A stretch of DNA of 64,000 nucleotides. It comes from Candidatus Opimibacter skivensis (GTDB lineage Bacteria; Bacteroidota; Bacteroidia; Chitinophagales; Saprospiraceae). The notes below the pieces were generated by a model. The model saw only the letters and a program-made list of their open reading frames with translations, searched no databases and was not told the DNA's origin. The translations under genes were made by a program, and so were the position numbers. Positions 29,102 through 38,512 of this stretch are shown one piece after another; the stretch's first letter is position 1, and each line of letters begins with the position of its first letter. The stretch is from contig JADKHH010000033.1 of the NCBI GenBank assembly GCA_016721905.1, positions 341,001 to 405,000 of the forward strand. Direction: 5' to 3'.

Positions 29102-30162
29102 AAGTATTTACATCACGACAAGGTGATATATATCTGGGTAATGTTGGGGATGGTTTGCAAAAAGCCATTCGCTCCTTAGAACCCTCCCTGGTATTTATAC
29201 TTGCAGACGACGACACTGCACAGCATTGCGTTCCCTTAGTTGAATCCCTGGCAGATACAGCCATACCACCTATCGTCATCGCATCCGGTGATCAGCACAA
29301 AACAATCGATAGCTGTGAAACCATCTGGGCCTCCCTGGTAGAGTCCGGTGCAGATCGTGAGTCTCTGATACTCAATGTCGGAGGAGGTATGATATGCGAC
29401 CTTGGTGGCTTTACCGCATCTTGCTATCAACGGGGTATTCGTTTTGCGCACATCCCCACTTCCCTGCTGGCCATGGCTGATGCCGCGATGGGAGGTAAAA
29501 CGGGTGTAAACTTTGGTGGTTACAAAAACTATATAGGTCGTTTTGAAAACCCGGCGTTTATCTGGACAGACCCAACATTCCTCAGGACGCTTCCCCGGCA
29601 GGAAACCCTGGATGGCCTGGCTGAAATCGTCAAGCATGCCATCATTGGCAGCCACGGTTTATGGGAAACGATCTCTACGTTTGATAGCCCGGAATCAATG
29701 GAGTGGTACCAACTACTTGAACTCAATATCCCTGTTAAACTTCATATTTCAGACGCCGATCCATTTGAAAAAGGGAGACGGAAAACCCTGAATTTTGGTC
29801 ATACCATCGGCCACGCCCTGGAAAGCCATTTTCTTCATTCAACTGAGCCACTGAGTCATGGTCAGGCAGTTACGTTAGGTATGCTGGCTGAAACTAAACT
29901 CGCCCATCTCACAGGATTGCTTGGAAAAGAAGATTTTAAAAGCATTATTGACCTGATTCTGCGATTGTTGAGTCCTTGCGAAGTAACTTTGCCAACCATC
30001 GATGCACTTCGGCCATGGCTCCAGGGTGACAAGAAAAAATCCGGAGGTAGCGTCGGGTACAGTTTACCTGACAGCATCGGTAATTGCAGATGGGATATTA
30101 AAGTGGAAGAAACGCTGGTAAGGGAAAGCCTTGATTGGGTTAACCAGGTACGCAAAGGATAG
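29098..30162 (+). CDS. aroB: 3-dehydroquinate synthase
   Basis: AroB converts DAHP to 3-dehydroquinate using NAD+ and a divalent metal. Blocks include GGGMICDLGGFTASCYQRG, HIPTSLLAMADAAMGGKTGVNF, KNYIGRFENP, GLAEIVKHAII and LNFGHTIGHALES; the metal ligands are the glutamate of GLAEIVKH and the histidines of GHTIGHA and of the SHGQAV block. The protein has 354 residues from MKVFTSRQG, the usual length. It overlaps the ABM gene by 4 bases. With aroA at 26.4-27.6 kb this is a small shikimate-pathway neighbourhood on opposing strands. Confidence 0.94.
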   Translation: MKVFTSRQGDIYLGNVGDGLQKAIRSLEPSLVFILADDDTAQHCVPLVESLADTAIPPIVIASGDQHKTIDSCETIWASLVESGADRESLILNVGGGMICDLGGFTASCYQRGIRFAHIPTSLLAMADAAMGGKTGVNFGGYKNYIGRFENPAFIWTDPTFLRTLPRQETLDGLAEIVKHAIIGSHGLWETISTFDSPESMEWYQLLELNIPVKLHISDADPFEKGRRKTLNFGHTIGHALESHFLHSTEPLSHGQAVTLGMLAETKLAHLTGLLGKEDFKSIIDLILRLLSPCEVTLPTIDALRPWLQGDKKKSGGSVGYSLPDSIGNCRWDIKVEETLVRESLDWVNQVRKG

Positions 30163-30212
30163 TTGGCTTCGTTAGCTTTCGGAGAAATAGGTTTGTTTGA
30201 TCTTTTTACAAT

Positions 30213-32741
30213 ATGAGCAGCATAGCATCTTTTGATAAATACGGTAAAAAACTCTGGATCGGGGCTTTCGCACTCGTTGGTTTTATCATTTTATTCTTCG
30301 TCATCCTTTCCTTCCAGGGACTTCCTGATTTCAAACAGCTGGAGAGTCCTGATTTTGAACTGGCCACCCAGGTGATCGATGTCAAAAGCCGCGAGATAGG
30401 AAGATACTATACCCAAAATCGCCTGCCTGTTGACTATGACCATCTCAATCCTCACTTGATTGATGCTTTGGTGGCTACAGAAGATGTAAGGTTCTTTGCG
30501 CATTCTGGCGTGGATGTCCAGGCCTTGTCGAGAGTATTTCTTGGCGTGGTTACCTTCAACCGAAACAAAGGGGGAGGAAGTACGATCACGCAACAGCTTG
30601 CCAAGCTTCTCTTTGACCGGCCTGATTTTACAGGCATGGGAAAAATGAAAAAAGGATGGACACTGATGATCACCAAATTTAAAGAATGGATCACCGCCGT
30701 CAAACTCGAAAAGCAATATACCAAGCAGGAAATCCTGGCGATGTACCTCAACAAATTCAACTTCATCTACGGAGCGTATGGCATCAGTGCTGCCTCTGAA
30801 ATTTACTTTGGTAAAAACCAGAAAGACCTCCAGATCGAAGAAGCTGCAACGCTGATCGGTATGTTAAAGAATCCTGCACTGTTCAATCCTGTGCGTCGTC
30901 CGGATACAGTCATGCATCGACGCATGATCGTACTCAACCAGATGCGCAAAGAGGGATTCATTTCAAGAGACCAATATGATTCGCTCAAAGTGCTGCCGCT
31001 GGATATTACACGCTTTAACAAACAAAGCCATGTGACAGGACCGGCACCCTACTTCAGAGCCGAACTGGCCAAATGGCTTAAAGAACTTTTTGAACAGGAA
31101 GATTATCGCAAACCGAATGGCGAAAAATATAACATATATAAAGACGGACTGAAAGTCTATACCACGATCGACCTTGATATGCAGATCATGGCAGAGGAAG
31201 AAATGTGGAAACATATGGCCAAGGTGCAGCAGCGCTTCAACGCAGTATGGGGCACACGCGATCAGTGGACATACAATGCTGATGATGCACAGAAAAAAAT
31301 CAGGAAGGAGTCTCTGCAGAGCATGGTGAGACAAACAGGCAGATATCAGGCTATGCGGGAGGAGCGCCTGAGTGCATTGCTTGAAAAAGTCAATGAGCAA
31401 CATGAACTCATACTCAGTGACTGGGATATTGAAAACCTCATCCAGGAATCCCAAAAAGCTGGTCGCATTTCAAGATTGGTTTCCGGTAAATCCATCACGG
31501 CTGATAAGGGTAAGAAATACAAGGCCATCATGGCCGGTGATGATTGGGATGAACTGGCCTCCTCCTGGAAAATGTTTCAGAAGGATATCATGAAGGAAAT
31601 GAATACGGCGGTTGAAATGCTGGTCTTTGATTACGGACCGGGTGGCGAAAAAAAGGTCACCATGACTCCGCTGGATTCCATCAAATATCACAGGCGGTTT
31701 ATGCAGACAGGCATACTCGCGATCGATCCCAAAACCGGAGAAATCAAAACCTGGGTGGGTGGTATCAACAATAAATATTTTCAGTTTGACCATATCGGCA
31801 GCAGCAGACAGGTAGGTTCTACCTTCAAACCATTTGTATATGCCACGGCCATTACCCTGCAGGGAATATCACCATGTTTTCCTGTTATGGATCAACCCTA
31901 CACCATTGCTCCGGGAGACGGAAGTTTTGGCTTGCAAGAGCCATGGACTCCTCAAAATGCAGATGGTAAATTCACCAACAGGAACTATACCCTCTTTGAA
32001 GGTTTGAAAGATTCAAGGAATACTATTTCTGTCTTCCTGATGCAGCAACTGGGCAATGCAAACGTCGTCAGGGGGCTGGTCCATAACATGGGTATCGATA
32101 GTTCACTCCGCAGGGCAGATGGTGAATATCGGGTTCCTAATCAACCATCTATTTGCCTCGGTTCAGCAGATCTCAGTGTGATGGAGATGACAGGTGCCTA
32201 TTGTACGTTTGCCAACAACGGTGTTTTTGTAAAGCCTTACTTTGTTTCCTCTGTTGAAGACGAAAACGGAAGAGTGATATACCGTGCCATGAAAGAAGAA
32301 CAAGTGGCGCTGCCTCCTAAGGCAAATGCTGTGATGGTCGATATGCTCAAATACACAGCTGTTGGATTTGGCGCAAATAAAAGTCAGGTGGGAGGTAAGA
32401 CCGGAACGACCAATGATTATGTAGATGGTTGGTTTATAGGTATCACGCCTTCACTTGTCGTGGGCACCTGGGTGGGTGGCGAAGATCAATGGATCAGGTT
32501 TAATACACTGGCAGATGGGCAAGGAAGTGTGATGGCAAAGCCTTTTTTCAAAGCCTTCCTCAACCGGCTTGAAAACTCACCGGAAGTGGACTACGATGCA
32601 TCGGCCAGATTTGTAATTCCGGAAGGGGGCCTGGACATTGAAACGGACTGTGCTAAATACAACGCCATCCGAAAGCAGAATATGTTTGAACAATTTAACC
32701 CGGAAGAAACCTTCCAGGAGGAATTTAACGAAAATGAATAG
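30213..32741 (+). CDS. Bifunctional penicillin-binding protein 1A (transglycosylase/transpeptidase)
   Basis: This class A PBP polymerises and cross-links peptidoglycan. A cytoplasmic tail and one transmembrane helix (about 14-35) precede the GT51 glycosyltransferase domain with the catalytic glutamate in ATEDVRFFAHSGVD and the GGSTITQQLAK block. A long region rich in charged helices (about 360-480) follows, then the transpeptidase domain: S536 in STFK, SRN in KDSRNTISVF and K729 in KTGT. The protein has 842 residues. It is followed after 18 bases by the HEAT-cyclophilin gene, so the two are probably an operon of envelope genes. Confidence 0.93.
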   Translation: MSSIASFDKYGKKLWIGAFALVGFIILFFVILSFQGLPDFKQLESPDFELATQVIDVKSREIGRYYTQNRLPVDYDHLNPHLIDALVATEDVRFFAHSGVDVQALSRVFLGVVTFNRNKGGGSTITQQLAKLLFDRPDFTGMGKMKKGWTLMITKFKEWITAVKLEKQYTKQEILAMYLNKFNFIYGAYGISAASEIYFGKNQKDLQIEEAATLIGMLKNPALFNPVRRPDTVMHRRMIVLNQMRKEGFISRDQYDSLKVLPLDITRFNKQSHVTGPAPYFRAELAKWLKELFEQEDYRKPNGEKYNIYKDGLKVYTTIDLDMQIMAEEEMWKHMAKVQQRFNAVWGTRDQWTYNADDAQKKIRKESLQSMVRQTGRYQAMREERLSALLEKVNEQHELILSDWDIENLIQESQKAGRISRLVSGKSITADKGKKYKAIMAGDDWDELASSWKMFQKDIMKEMNTAVEMLVFDYGPGGEKKVTMTPLDSIKYHRRFMQTGILAIDPKTGEIKTWVGGINNKYFQFDHIGSSRQVGSTFKPFVYATAITLQGISPCFPVMDQPYTIAPGDGSFGLQEPWTPQNADGKFTNRNYTLFEGLKDSRNTISVFLMQQLGNANVVRGLVHNMGIDSSLRRADGEYRVPNQPSICLGSADLSVMEMTGAYCTFANNGVFVKPYFVSSVEDENGRVIYRAMKEEQVALPPKANAVMVDMLKYTAVGFGANKSQVGGKTGTTNDYVDGWFIGITPSLVVGTWVGGEDQWIRFNTLADGQGSVMAKPFFKAFLNRLENSPEVDYDASARFVIPEGGLDIETDCAKYNAIRKQNMFEQFNPEETFQEEFNENE

Positions 32742-32759
32742 TGATCTTTACAGGGCCTG

Positions 32760-34829
32760 ATGCTCATCGTCAACATGGATACAAGCGAAAAACTGCCATA
32801 TCAATCCTTCATGCATACCTGGTATAGGGGAATCCTTTCTATTCCGATCGGTATCCTTCTATTGCTGGCAGCTTGTGTGCCGGTGGAAGAAAAAGTCGTG
32901 GTCCCTTTTGATGTCAATCCGGCACAACCGAAAATCCGACAAGTCTTCGATCTGCAGAATGCTCAAAACAAGGATAGCCTTGTATTACTCCTGAGTAGTG
33001 AAGATCCTTCGTTACGATATGCTGCAGCAAGGGCTTTTGCTTCATTTCAGGACACATCAGCTTTAAAGGCGCTATTACCCTTGTTGCTTGATGCGGAAAG
33101 CCGTGTGCGAATGATGGCCGCTGTGGCTGTCGGACAGCTGGGTTCTCCATTAGCAGAAGCGCCATTGACAGCCGCCTTTGATGGCAGAGACAGTGCACGG
33201 TTATTTGAAGCTGCCAATAGTATGATCCTGGAATCCATGGGTAAGATCGGCAATGCACAATTTCTCCGCGCCTTGAGTACCATTTCAACCTATCAATCCA
33301 TCGACACCCTTTTGCTACTTGGCCAGGCCAGAGGTATATACAGATATGCGCTGAGGGACATGGTAGATCCTGAAGGCACTGCCACCATGCTGCGTTATAT
33401 GGCTGATGCTGCCATCCCCATTTCCGTGAGGATCATCGCTGCCAATTATCTCCAGCGTGCCAAAGGCATTGATGTATCGATGCATGCTGATCAGCTCATC
33501 GCCAGCTGGCATGGAGAAAGTGATCCTTATCTGCGTATCTGTCTTGCTTCTGCATTAGGGAAAGTAAAATCTCCTGCTGCGATGAAAGAACTTGCCCTGG
33601 CACTGCAGACTGAATCTGACTACAGGGTCAAATGTTCCATTCTCAGGGCACTGCAGAATTATGATTACAAAGATGTTCATCTGACTTTCCTGACATCAAC
33701 AAGTGACGACAATCCACATGTAGCGGAAGTAGCGGCTGAATACTTTGTCATGAAAGGCCAGGAGAAAGATGCTGCCAGATATAAAGCAGCGATGAAGGAT
33801 TGCAAATCATGGCAGGCGAAGACGCGAATGGCCGAAGCTGCAAACAAGAACACCACGTCCATGTTTAGCAGCGCGAAGACCGCCCTGCAAAATGAAATTA
33901 AAGCAGCGCTCGGTGCTGCGAAGGATCCATATGAAAAAGCGGCATGGCTCAAGGCATGGAGCAGTGAATTGCGCAACTTCGAGTCTATTCCTAAATATAC
34001 CTTGCCTGATCAGCCAATTCCTGTTCGTACCCAGGCTGTGACTTGTCTGATCGACGCTTGCCGGGATAAAAACTTTGATGCCTACTTTGCCGGCGAAGGT
34101 TATCTGATCAAAGCACAAATCGGCGGATACCTCGCTACGGCTATGAAATCAGGAGATCCCGGCATCATCGCTCTCATCGCAGGAGCGATATCCGATCCTA
34201 AAACCGGATTGAAAGAAATCTTCAAAGAGCGAAAGACTGATTTGAATAAAGCATTGGCAGGCCTCAAACTGCCTGAAGAAATGGAGACCTACCTGGAGGT
34301 GACTAAAGCGCTCAAAGAATATGGAATGGATGCGCCTGCTGTACCGGAAGACCAGAAGAAATATAAATCCATCGATTGGAAATTGATTGATCAGCTAAAA
34401 CCTGGTAGCACTGTTCAGTTGACCACCTCCCGAGGTGAAATTACAATTGCTCTGTACCCAGATCGTGCACCTGTATCCGTGACCAGTTTTCTGCAATTAG
34501 CTAAGGAGGGTTACTACAATGGAAAATCTTTTCATCGTGTGGTCCCCAATTTTGTGATCCAGACCGGATGCCCGCGTGGAGATGGATTCGGAGGACTTGA
34601 TTTTACACTGCGATCAGAACTGGCCGGCACCTACTATGATGATGAAGGATATGTAGGGATGGCGTCAGCAGGTCCGCATACCGAAGGCCCACAGTTTTTC
34701 ATCACTCATTCTCCTTCGCCACATCTGGATGGTCGCTATACCATTATCGGTAAGGTTACATCAGGCATGGATGTCGTGCATAAAACGGAAATAGGAGACA
34801 CCATCAAGCAAATCAACATACGTTACTAA
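32760..34829 (+). CDS. HEAT-repeat lipoprotein with C-terminal cyclophilin domain
   Basis: A lipobox (LLLLAAC) marks it as an envelope lipoprotein. If translation starts at the in-frame ATG at 32811 the signal has the normal length, so that start is likely; the longer start is at 32760. About 450 residues of helical HEAT-type repeats follow (units such as ALLPLLLDAESRVRMMAAVAVGQLG). The last 160 residues are a cyclophilin-type peptidyl-prolyl isomerase with FHRVVPNFVIQTG, GMASAG, PQFFIT and YTIIGKV. The fusion suggests a periplasmic foldase whose HEAT solenoid binds clients. Genes on both sides are on the same strand: PBP1A before, gcvT 4 bases after. Confidence 0.88.
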   Translation: MLIVNMDTSEKLPYQSFMHTWYRGILSIPIGILLLLAACVPVEEKVVVPFDVNPAQPKIRQVFDLQNAQNKDSLVLLLSSEDPSLRYAAARAFASFQDTSALKALLPLLLDAESRVRMMAAVAVGQLGSPLAEAPLTAAFDGRDSARLFEAANSMILESMGKIGNAQFLRALSTISTYQSIDTLLLLGQARGIYRYALRDMVDPEGTATMLRYMADAAIPISVRIIAANYLQRAKGIDVSMHADQLIASWHGESDPYLRICLASALGKVKSPAAMKELALALQTESDYRVKCSILRALQNYDYKDVHLTFLTSTSDDNPHVAEVAAEYFVMKGQEKDAARYKAAMKDCKSWQAKTRMAEAANKNTTSMFSSAKTALQNEIKAALGAAKDPYEKAAWLKAWSSELRNFESIPKYTLPDQPIPVRTQAVTCLIDACRDKNFDAYFAGEGYLIKAQIGGYLATAMKSGDPGIIALIAGAISDPKTGLKEIFKERKTDLNKALAGLKLPEEMETYLEVTKALKEYGMDAPAVPEDQKKYKSIDWKLIDQLKPGSTVQLTTSRGEITIALYPDRAPVSVTSFLQLAKEGYYNGKSFHRVVPNFVIQTGCPRGDGFGGLDFTLRSELAGTYYDDEGYVGMASAGPHTEGPQFFITHSPSPHLDGRYTIIGKVTSGMDVVHKTEIGDTIKQINIRY

Positions 34830-34833
34830 CTAT

Positions 34834-35958
34834 ATGATACTATCTACTCCTTTAGAATCAAGGCACATCGAACTGGGTGCCAAAATGGTTGAGTTTGCCG
34901 GCTACAATATGCCGGTGGTCTATTCAAGCATCCAAGACGAACATCATGCTGTGCGCAAGAGCGTTGGCGTGTTTGATGTCTCCCACATGGGTGAATTTAT
35001 CGTCAAAGGAAAACAAGCGCTCGATCTTGTACAACGCATCAGCTCTAATGATGCGGCTGCCTTAAAAATCGGCCAGGCGCAATATTCATGTCTTCCAAAT
35101 GAAACAGGTGGCATCGTTGATGATATGCTGGTCTATCGTCTGCCGCAAGATATGTGTGCAGAAGGCGAGCAGGCCTTTATGTTGGTTGTCAATGCTTCTA
35201 ACATCCACAAGGATTGGGATCATATCCAACAGTATGCTTCAGCTTTTGATACCCGCATCATTGACATCTCTGACAAGACGGGATTGCTGGCGGTTCAAGG
35301 CCCATTGGCAAAAGAGTTGTTGCAACCATTAACTGATGTTGCACTGGATGATATACCCTATTATCATTTTGCAAAAGGAAAAATTGCAGGCATAGATAAT
35401 GTCATCATTTCCGCCACGGGATATACCGGATCAGGAGGATTTGAATTGTATGTAGAAAGCAAAGATCTTGTGGCCTTATGGGATACGATCATGGCACTGG
35501 ACAATCCTGTAAAACCAGTTCCTGCCGGACTAGGCGCTCGTGATACCTTGAGACTCGAAATGGGCTATTGCCTCTATGGCAATGATATCGATGATACGAC
35601 TTCTGTATTGGAAGCCGGATTAGGCTGGATCACCAAACTCAACAAGAAAAGTGAGTTTCCATCACAACCTATTTTTGCAAAGCAGAAAAAAGAAGGTGTC
35701 GCTAAGAAACTGGTAGGCTTTGTGGTAGATGATCGCAGAGTACCACGCCACGGATATCCGGTGTGTGATGATACCGGAAATGAAATCGGGGTGGTCACGA
35801 GCGGAACATCCTCCCCTACCCTGCAGATCCCGCTGGGCATGGCGTATGTGCCCGCGTCATTAGCATCCCTCGGATCTACCTTCAATGTAAAGGCAGGCAC
35901 CAAAATGTTGAGTGCCAAAGTAGTTACAATGCCTTTTATAGATCCTGCAAATGTTTGA
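34834..35958 (+). CDS. gcvT: Aminomethyltransferase (glycine cleavage system T protein)
   Basis: GcvT transfers the methylene group from lipoyl-bound aminomethyl to tetrahydrofolate. Blocks are EFAGYNMPVVYSS, VGVFDVSHMGEF, TGYTGSGGFELYV, GLGARDTLRLEMGYCLYGND and a C-terminal GVVTSGTSSPTLQIPLGMAYV. The RDTLRLE block and the aspartate in GVFDVSHMGE carry the folate-site residues. The protein has 374 residues, of usual length and complete. gcvH and gcvP are not in the window. It lies in a run of same-strand genes from PBP1A to the amidohydrolase. Confidence 0.95.
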   Translation: MILSTPLESRHIELGAKMVEFAGYNMPVVYSSIQDEHHAVRKSVGVFDVSHMGEFIVKGKQALDLVQRISSNDAAALKIGQAQYSCLPNETGGIVDDMLVYRLPQDMCAEGEQAFMLVVNASNIHKDWDHIQQYASAFDTRIIDISDKTGLLAVQGPLAKELLQPLTDVALDDIPYYHFAKGKIAGIDNVIISATGYTGSGGFELYVESKDLVALWDTIMALDNPVKPVPAGLGARDTLRLEMGYCLYGNDIDDTTSVLEAGLGWITKLNKKSEFPSQPIFAKQKKEGVAKKLVGFVVDDRRVPRHGYPVCDDTGNEIGVVTSGTSSPTLQIPLGMAYVPASLASLGSTFNVKAGTKMLSAKVVTMPFIDPANV

Positions 35959-36013
35959 TCGCATTTAACAACGGAACAGAATACTAAACCAAAACCCTTC
36001 TCTAAGACCGAAT

Positions 36014-37117
36014 ATGAAGATCTATCCTTTTGAAGCCATCTATCCTAATGACGATCTGATCGCATCATCAGATTCATTTTTCGGGACTGTACGGGATGAC
36101 TACAGTGAGTATTATAAGAATGGTTTTTTCCGGCATGCGGATGAGAGTGCTTATTACATCATGGAAATCACGATGGATAACAAAGTGCATTCCGGGATTG
36201 TGGTCTGTCTCAATGTGGAGGATTATACAAAAGGAAAAATTGTCAAGCACGAGCAGACAATCGCCAGCAGTGAGCAATCCATGCTGAAGATTATACTGCA
36301 GCGGGGAGCTATGGTCAAGCCAGTTTTGCTATGTCATCCTGTGATCAAGGAAATCGCAAAGGAGATCGAAAAACAAAAGAAGAAAAGGGAACCCTTCCTG
36401 CAGTTTACCATCGCTGCGGGTCCTCAGCAATACGCCCTCTACCAGATTCCTGAAGCTGAGGGTGCTGAGCTTGCGAAACTTTACAAGACGATGGTTCCGA
36501 AGCTGTATATAGCAGACGGGCATCATCGCTGCAGTACGGCTGAAAAGTTGAACAAATTGCAAGGAGGAAAAACAGATCATGACTATTCGCTCATCCTGTC
36601 TGCATTGTTCCCCTTTGACCAATTGGATATCCTTGATTACAACAAAGTCGTTCAGCTCCCTTACCATTTGAAGCTCACACGTTTCGTGGCGGAGATCAGC
36701 AGGTTTTGTGATATCGAGTTGTTGGTACGACCAGACAAACCTGATCGCAAACATGACCTCACAATGTGCATCCAGGATGAATGGTACCTGCTGCGCTGGA
36801 AACCGGAGATCCTGAAAAAATACAAGAAGACGGCTGCGATGCTCGATGCGGACATCCTTGACATAGAAATCCTGGAAGGATTGCTGGGTATTGCAGATGT
36901 TCGGACAGACAACAGGGTGCAGCACATCTCTGGCAATCTTGGCCCAGGCAAAGTGGAGGAGAAAGTCAGAGCTTCAGATCATCATGTTGGATTCTGTATC
37001 TATCCTGTGCAATTTGATGAACTAGTCAAAGTCTCTGATACCGGTGGTACATTACCTCCTAAGAGCACCTGGTTTGAACCTCGTATGATCAATGGGTTCG
37101 TAGTAAAATCTTATTGA
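36014..37117 (+). CDS. DUF1015-family protein
   Basis: The signature IADGHHRCSTAEKL (DGHHR motif) identifies the DUF1015 family. The N-terminal KIYPFEAIYPN replaces the longer P-F-x-A-x-R-P opening seen in most members, and at 367 residues it is 30-50 residues shorter, so the N-terminus is reduced. DUF1015 genes often sit with serine-biosynthesis genes in Bacteroidota. Here the neighbours are gcvT, whose pathway also handles serine/glycine, and an amidohydrolase. The activity is unknown. Its TGA stop overlaps the next gene's ATG by one base. Confidence 0.85.
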   Translation: MKIYPFEAIYPNDDLIASSDSFFGTVRDDYSEYYKNGFFRHADESAYYIMEITMDNKVHSGIVVCLNVEDYTKGKIVKHEQTIASSEQSMLKIILQRGAMVKPVLLCHPVIKEIAKEIEKQKKKREPFLQFTIAAGPQQYALYQIPEAEGAELAKLYKTMVPKLYIADGHHRCSTAEKLNKLQGGKTDHDYSLILSALFPFDQLDILDYNKVVQLPYHLKLTRFVAEISRFCDIELLVRPDKPDRKHDLTMCIQDEWYLLRWKPEILKKYKKTAAMLDADILDIEILEGLLGIADVRTDNRVQHISGNLGPGKVEEKVRASDHHVGFCIYPVQFDELVKVSDTGGTLPPKSTWFEPRMINGFVVKSY

Positions 37118-38289
37118 TGGGATTGAGGTATCTCACTGCCGATTGGGTTTATCCGGTTACTTCACCACGTGTGCATCAGGGTGTCGTCGTGATGGATGAT
37201 GATCGTGTCATCGAAGTGACCACACGACAAAATGTGAATGCTGAAAAGCAGGAATACCATCAGGGCATCCTCATTCCCGGTTTTATCAATACACATTGTC
37301 ATCTTGAATTATCTCATCTCCGGGCTAAAGCACCGACAGGTACCGGGCTGCTTCCGTTTCTTAATCATGTTGTAAAATATCGGGATATCGATCCGTCAGT
37401 AATTGATCAGGCGATCAGGGAGGCGGATGCGTATATGTGGGAGCAAGGCATACAGGCTGTAGGAGATATCTGCAATAAAACTGACACGTTTCAGACAAAG
37501 CGGGCCAGTAAAATTCAATACTACAGCTTTGTAGAAATGTTTGACTTTCTGCAGGATCAGCAGACAGAAAATATGGTTAAGGGGTATATGGAGGCATATG
37601 CTCAGGCACCTCAACCAAAATCGGCTGTACCACATGCACCCTATTCTGTTTCGCCAAAATTGTTTGGACATATAAATGGTCTGAACACATTAAATGGGAC
37701 GATAAGCATTCACAACCAGGAGACGAGTGCAGAGGAGGATTTCTTCTTAAAGGGTGAAGGTGGCTTTTTTGATTTTTATAAAAACTTTGGTTTTGATCTA
37801 AGTCATTTCAGCGCTACGGGCAAGACCTCCATTCATTATGCCATGGCGCATATGGATCCGGCGCATCGTACACTTTTTGTACACAATACACTGACCACAC
37901 TTGCAGATATAGAAGCAGCGCAATCATGGAGTGACCAGGTCTACTGGGCCACCTGTGCCAATGCGAATCTTTACATTGAAAACAGACTTCCTTTTTACAA
38001 GCACTTTATTGATGCCGGTGCCCGCATGACTATCGGCACAGACAGCCTTACCTCCAACTGGCAATTGTCGATCCTCGAAGAAATGAAAACCATTTCCAGA
38101 TATCAATCCTATGTACCCTTTGAGACCTTACTTCAATGGGCCACTTTAAATGGTGCGAAGGCGCTAGGGATGGAAGATAAGTTGGGATCACTTGACAAAG
38201 GAAAGACACCAGGAGTGCTTGTGCTTGACTTTGATCCGGAAGTTGGGGTATTGTTTGATGCGGGGGTGAGTGTGAGGAGACTAGTTTGA
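37117..38289 (+). CDS. Amidohydrolase-family deaminase/chlorohydrolase-like protein
   Basis: This is a metal-dependent TIM-barrel hydrolase of 390 residues. The metal site is visible as NTHCHLELSH (two histidines), a mid-protein histidine in SIHNQET, a later FVHNTL and the aspartate in TIGTDSLTS. LQWATLNGAKALGMEDKLGSL closes the barrel and the beta-sandwich follows. This layout is that of the ATZ/TRZ subfamily, which includes guanine, adenosine-type and aminofutalosine deaminases; the substrate cannot be fixed from sequence alone. The start overlaps the upstream stop (TGATG), implying coupling to the DUF1015 gene. Confidence 0.85.
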   Translation: MGLRYLTADWVYPVTSPRVHQGVVVMDDDRVIEVTTRQNVNAEKQEYHQGILIPGFINTHCHLELSHLRAKAPTGTGLLPFLNHVVKYRDIDPSVIDQAIREADAYMWEQGIQAVGDICNKTDTFQTKRASKIQYYSFVEMFDFLQDQQTENMVKGYMEAYAQAPQPKSAVPHAPYSVSPKLFGHINGLNTLNGTISIHNQETSAEEDFFLKGEGGFFDFYKNFGFDLSHFSATGKTSIHYAMAHMDPAHRTLFVHNTLTTLADIEAAQSWSDQVYWATCANANLYIENRLPFYKHFIDAGARMTIGTDSLTSNWQLSILEEMKTISRYQSYVPFETLLQWATLNGAKALGMEDKLGSLDKGKTPGVLVLDFDPEVGVLFDAGVSVRRLV

Positions 38290-38512
38290 TGTGAGTTGTG
38301 AGTTGCGGTTGCTGAGCTGTAGCTCATGGCTGAGCGCGAGCAGGTCGAAGCATGAGTTGTGAGTAAATCATCGATTGCTTTTTAAAAAGCAATCGATCCT
38401 GGTAGACTCTGGCTGCCAGGAGTACGATCACAAATCCAAGTCTTTGCACTATCATCTAAAGGAGCCTCCTGGCTCCAGGCACGAACATCACCACGTTCGT
38501 TTCAGCTACAAA
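38290..38512. repeat. STRR words and a 28-base perfect palindrome
   Basis: GTGAGTT heptamers begin right after the amidohydrolase stop and recur near 38355. A perfect 28-base palindrome, built on ATCGATTGCTTTTT, covers 38370-38397. GGAGCCTCCTGGCTCC-type small inverted repeats follow near 38461-38476. The region is convergent between two genes. Confidence 0.75.
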
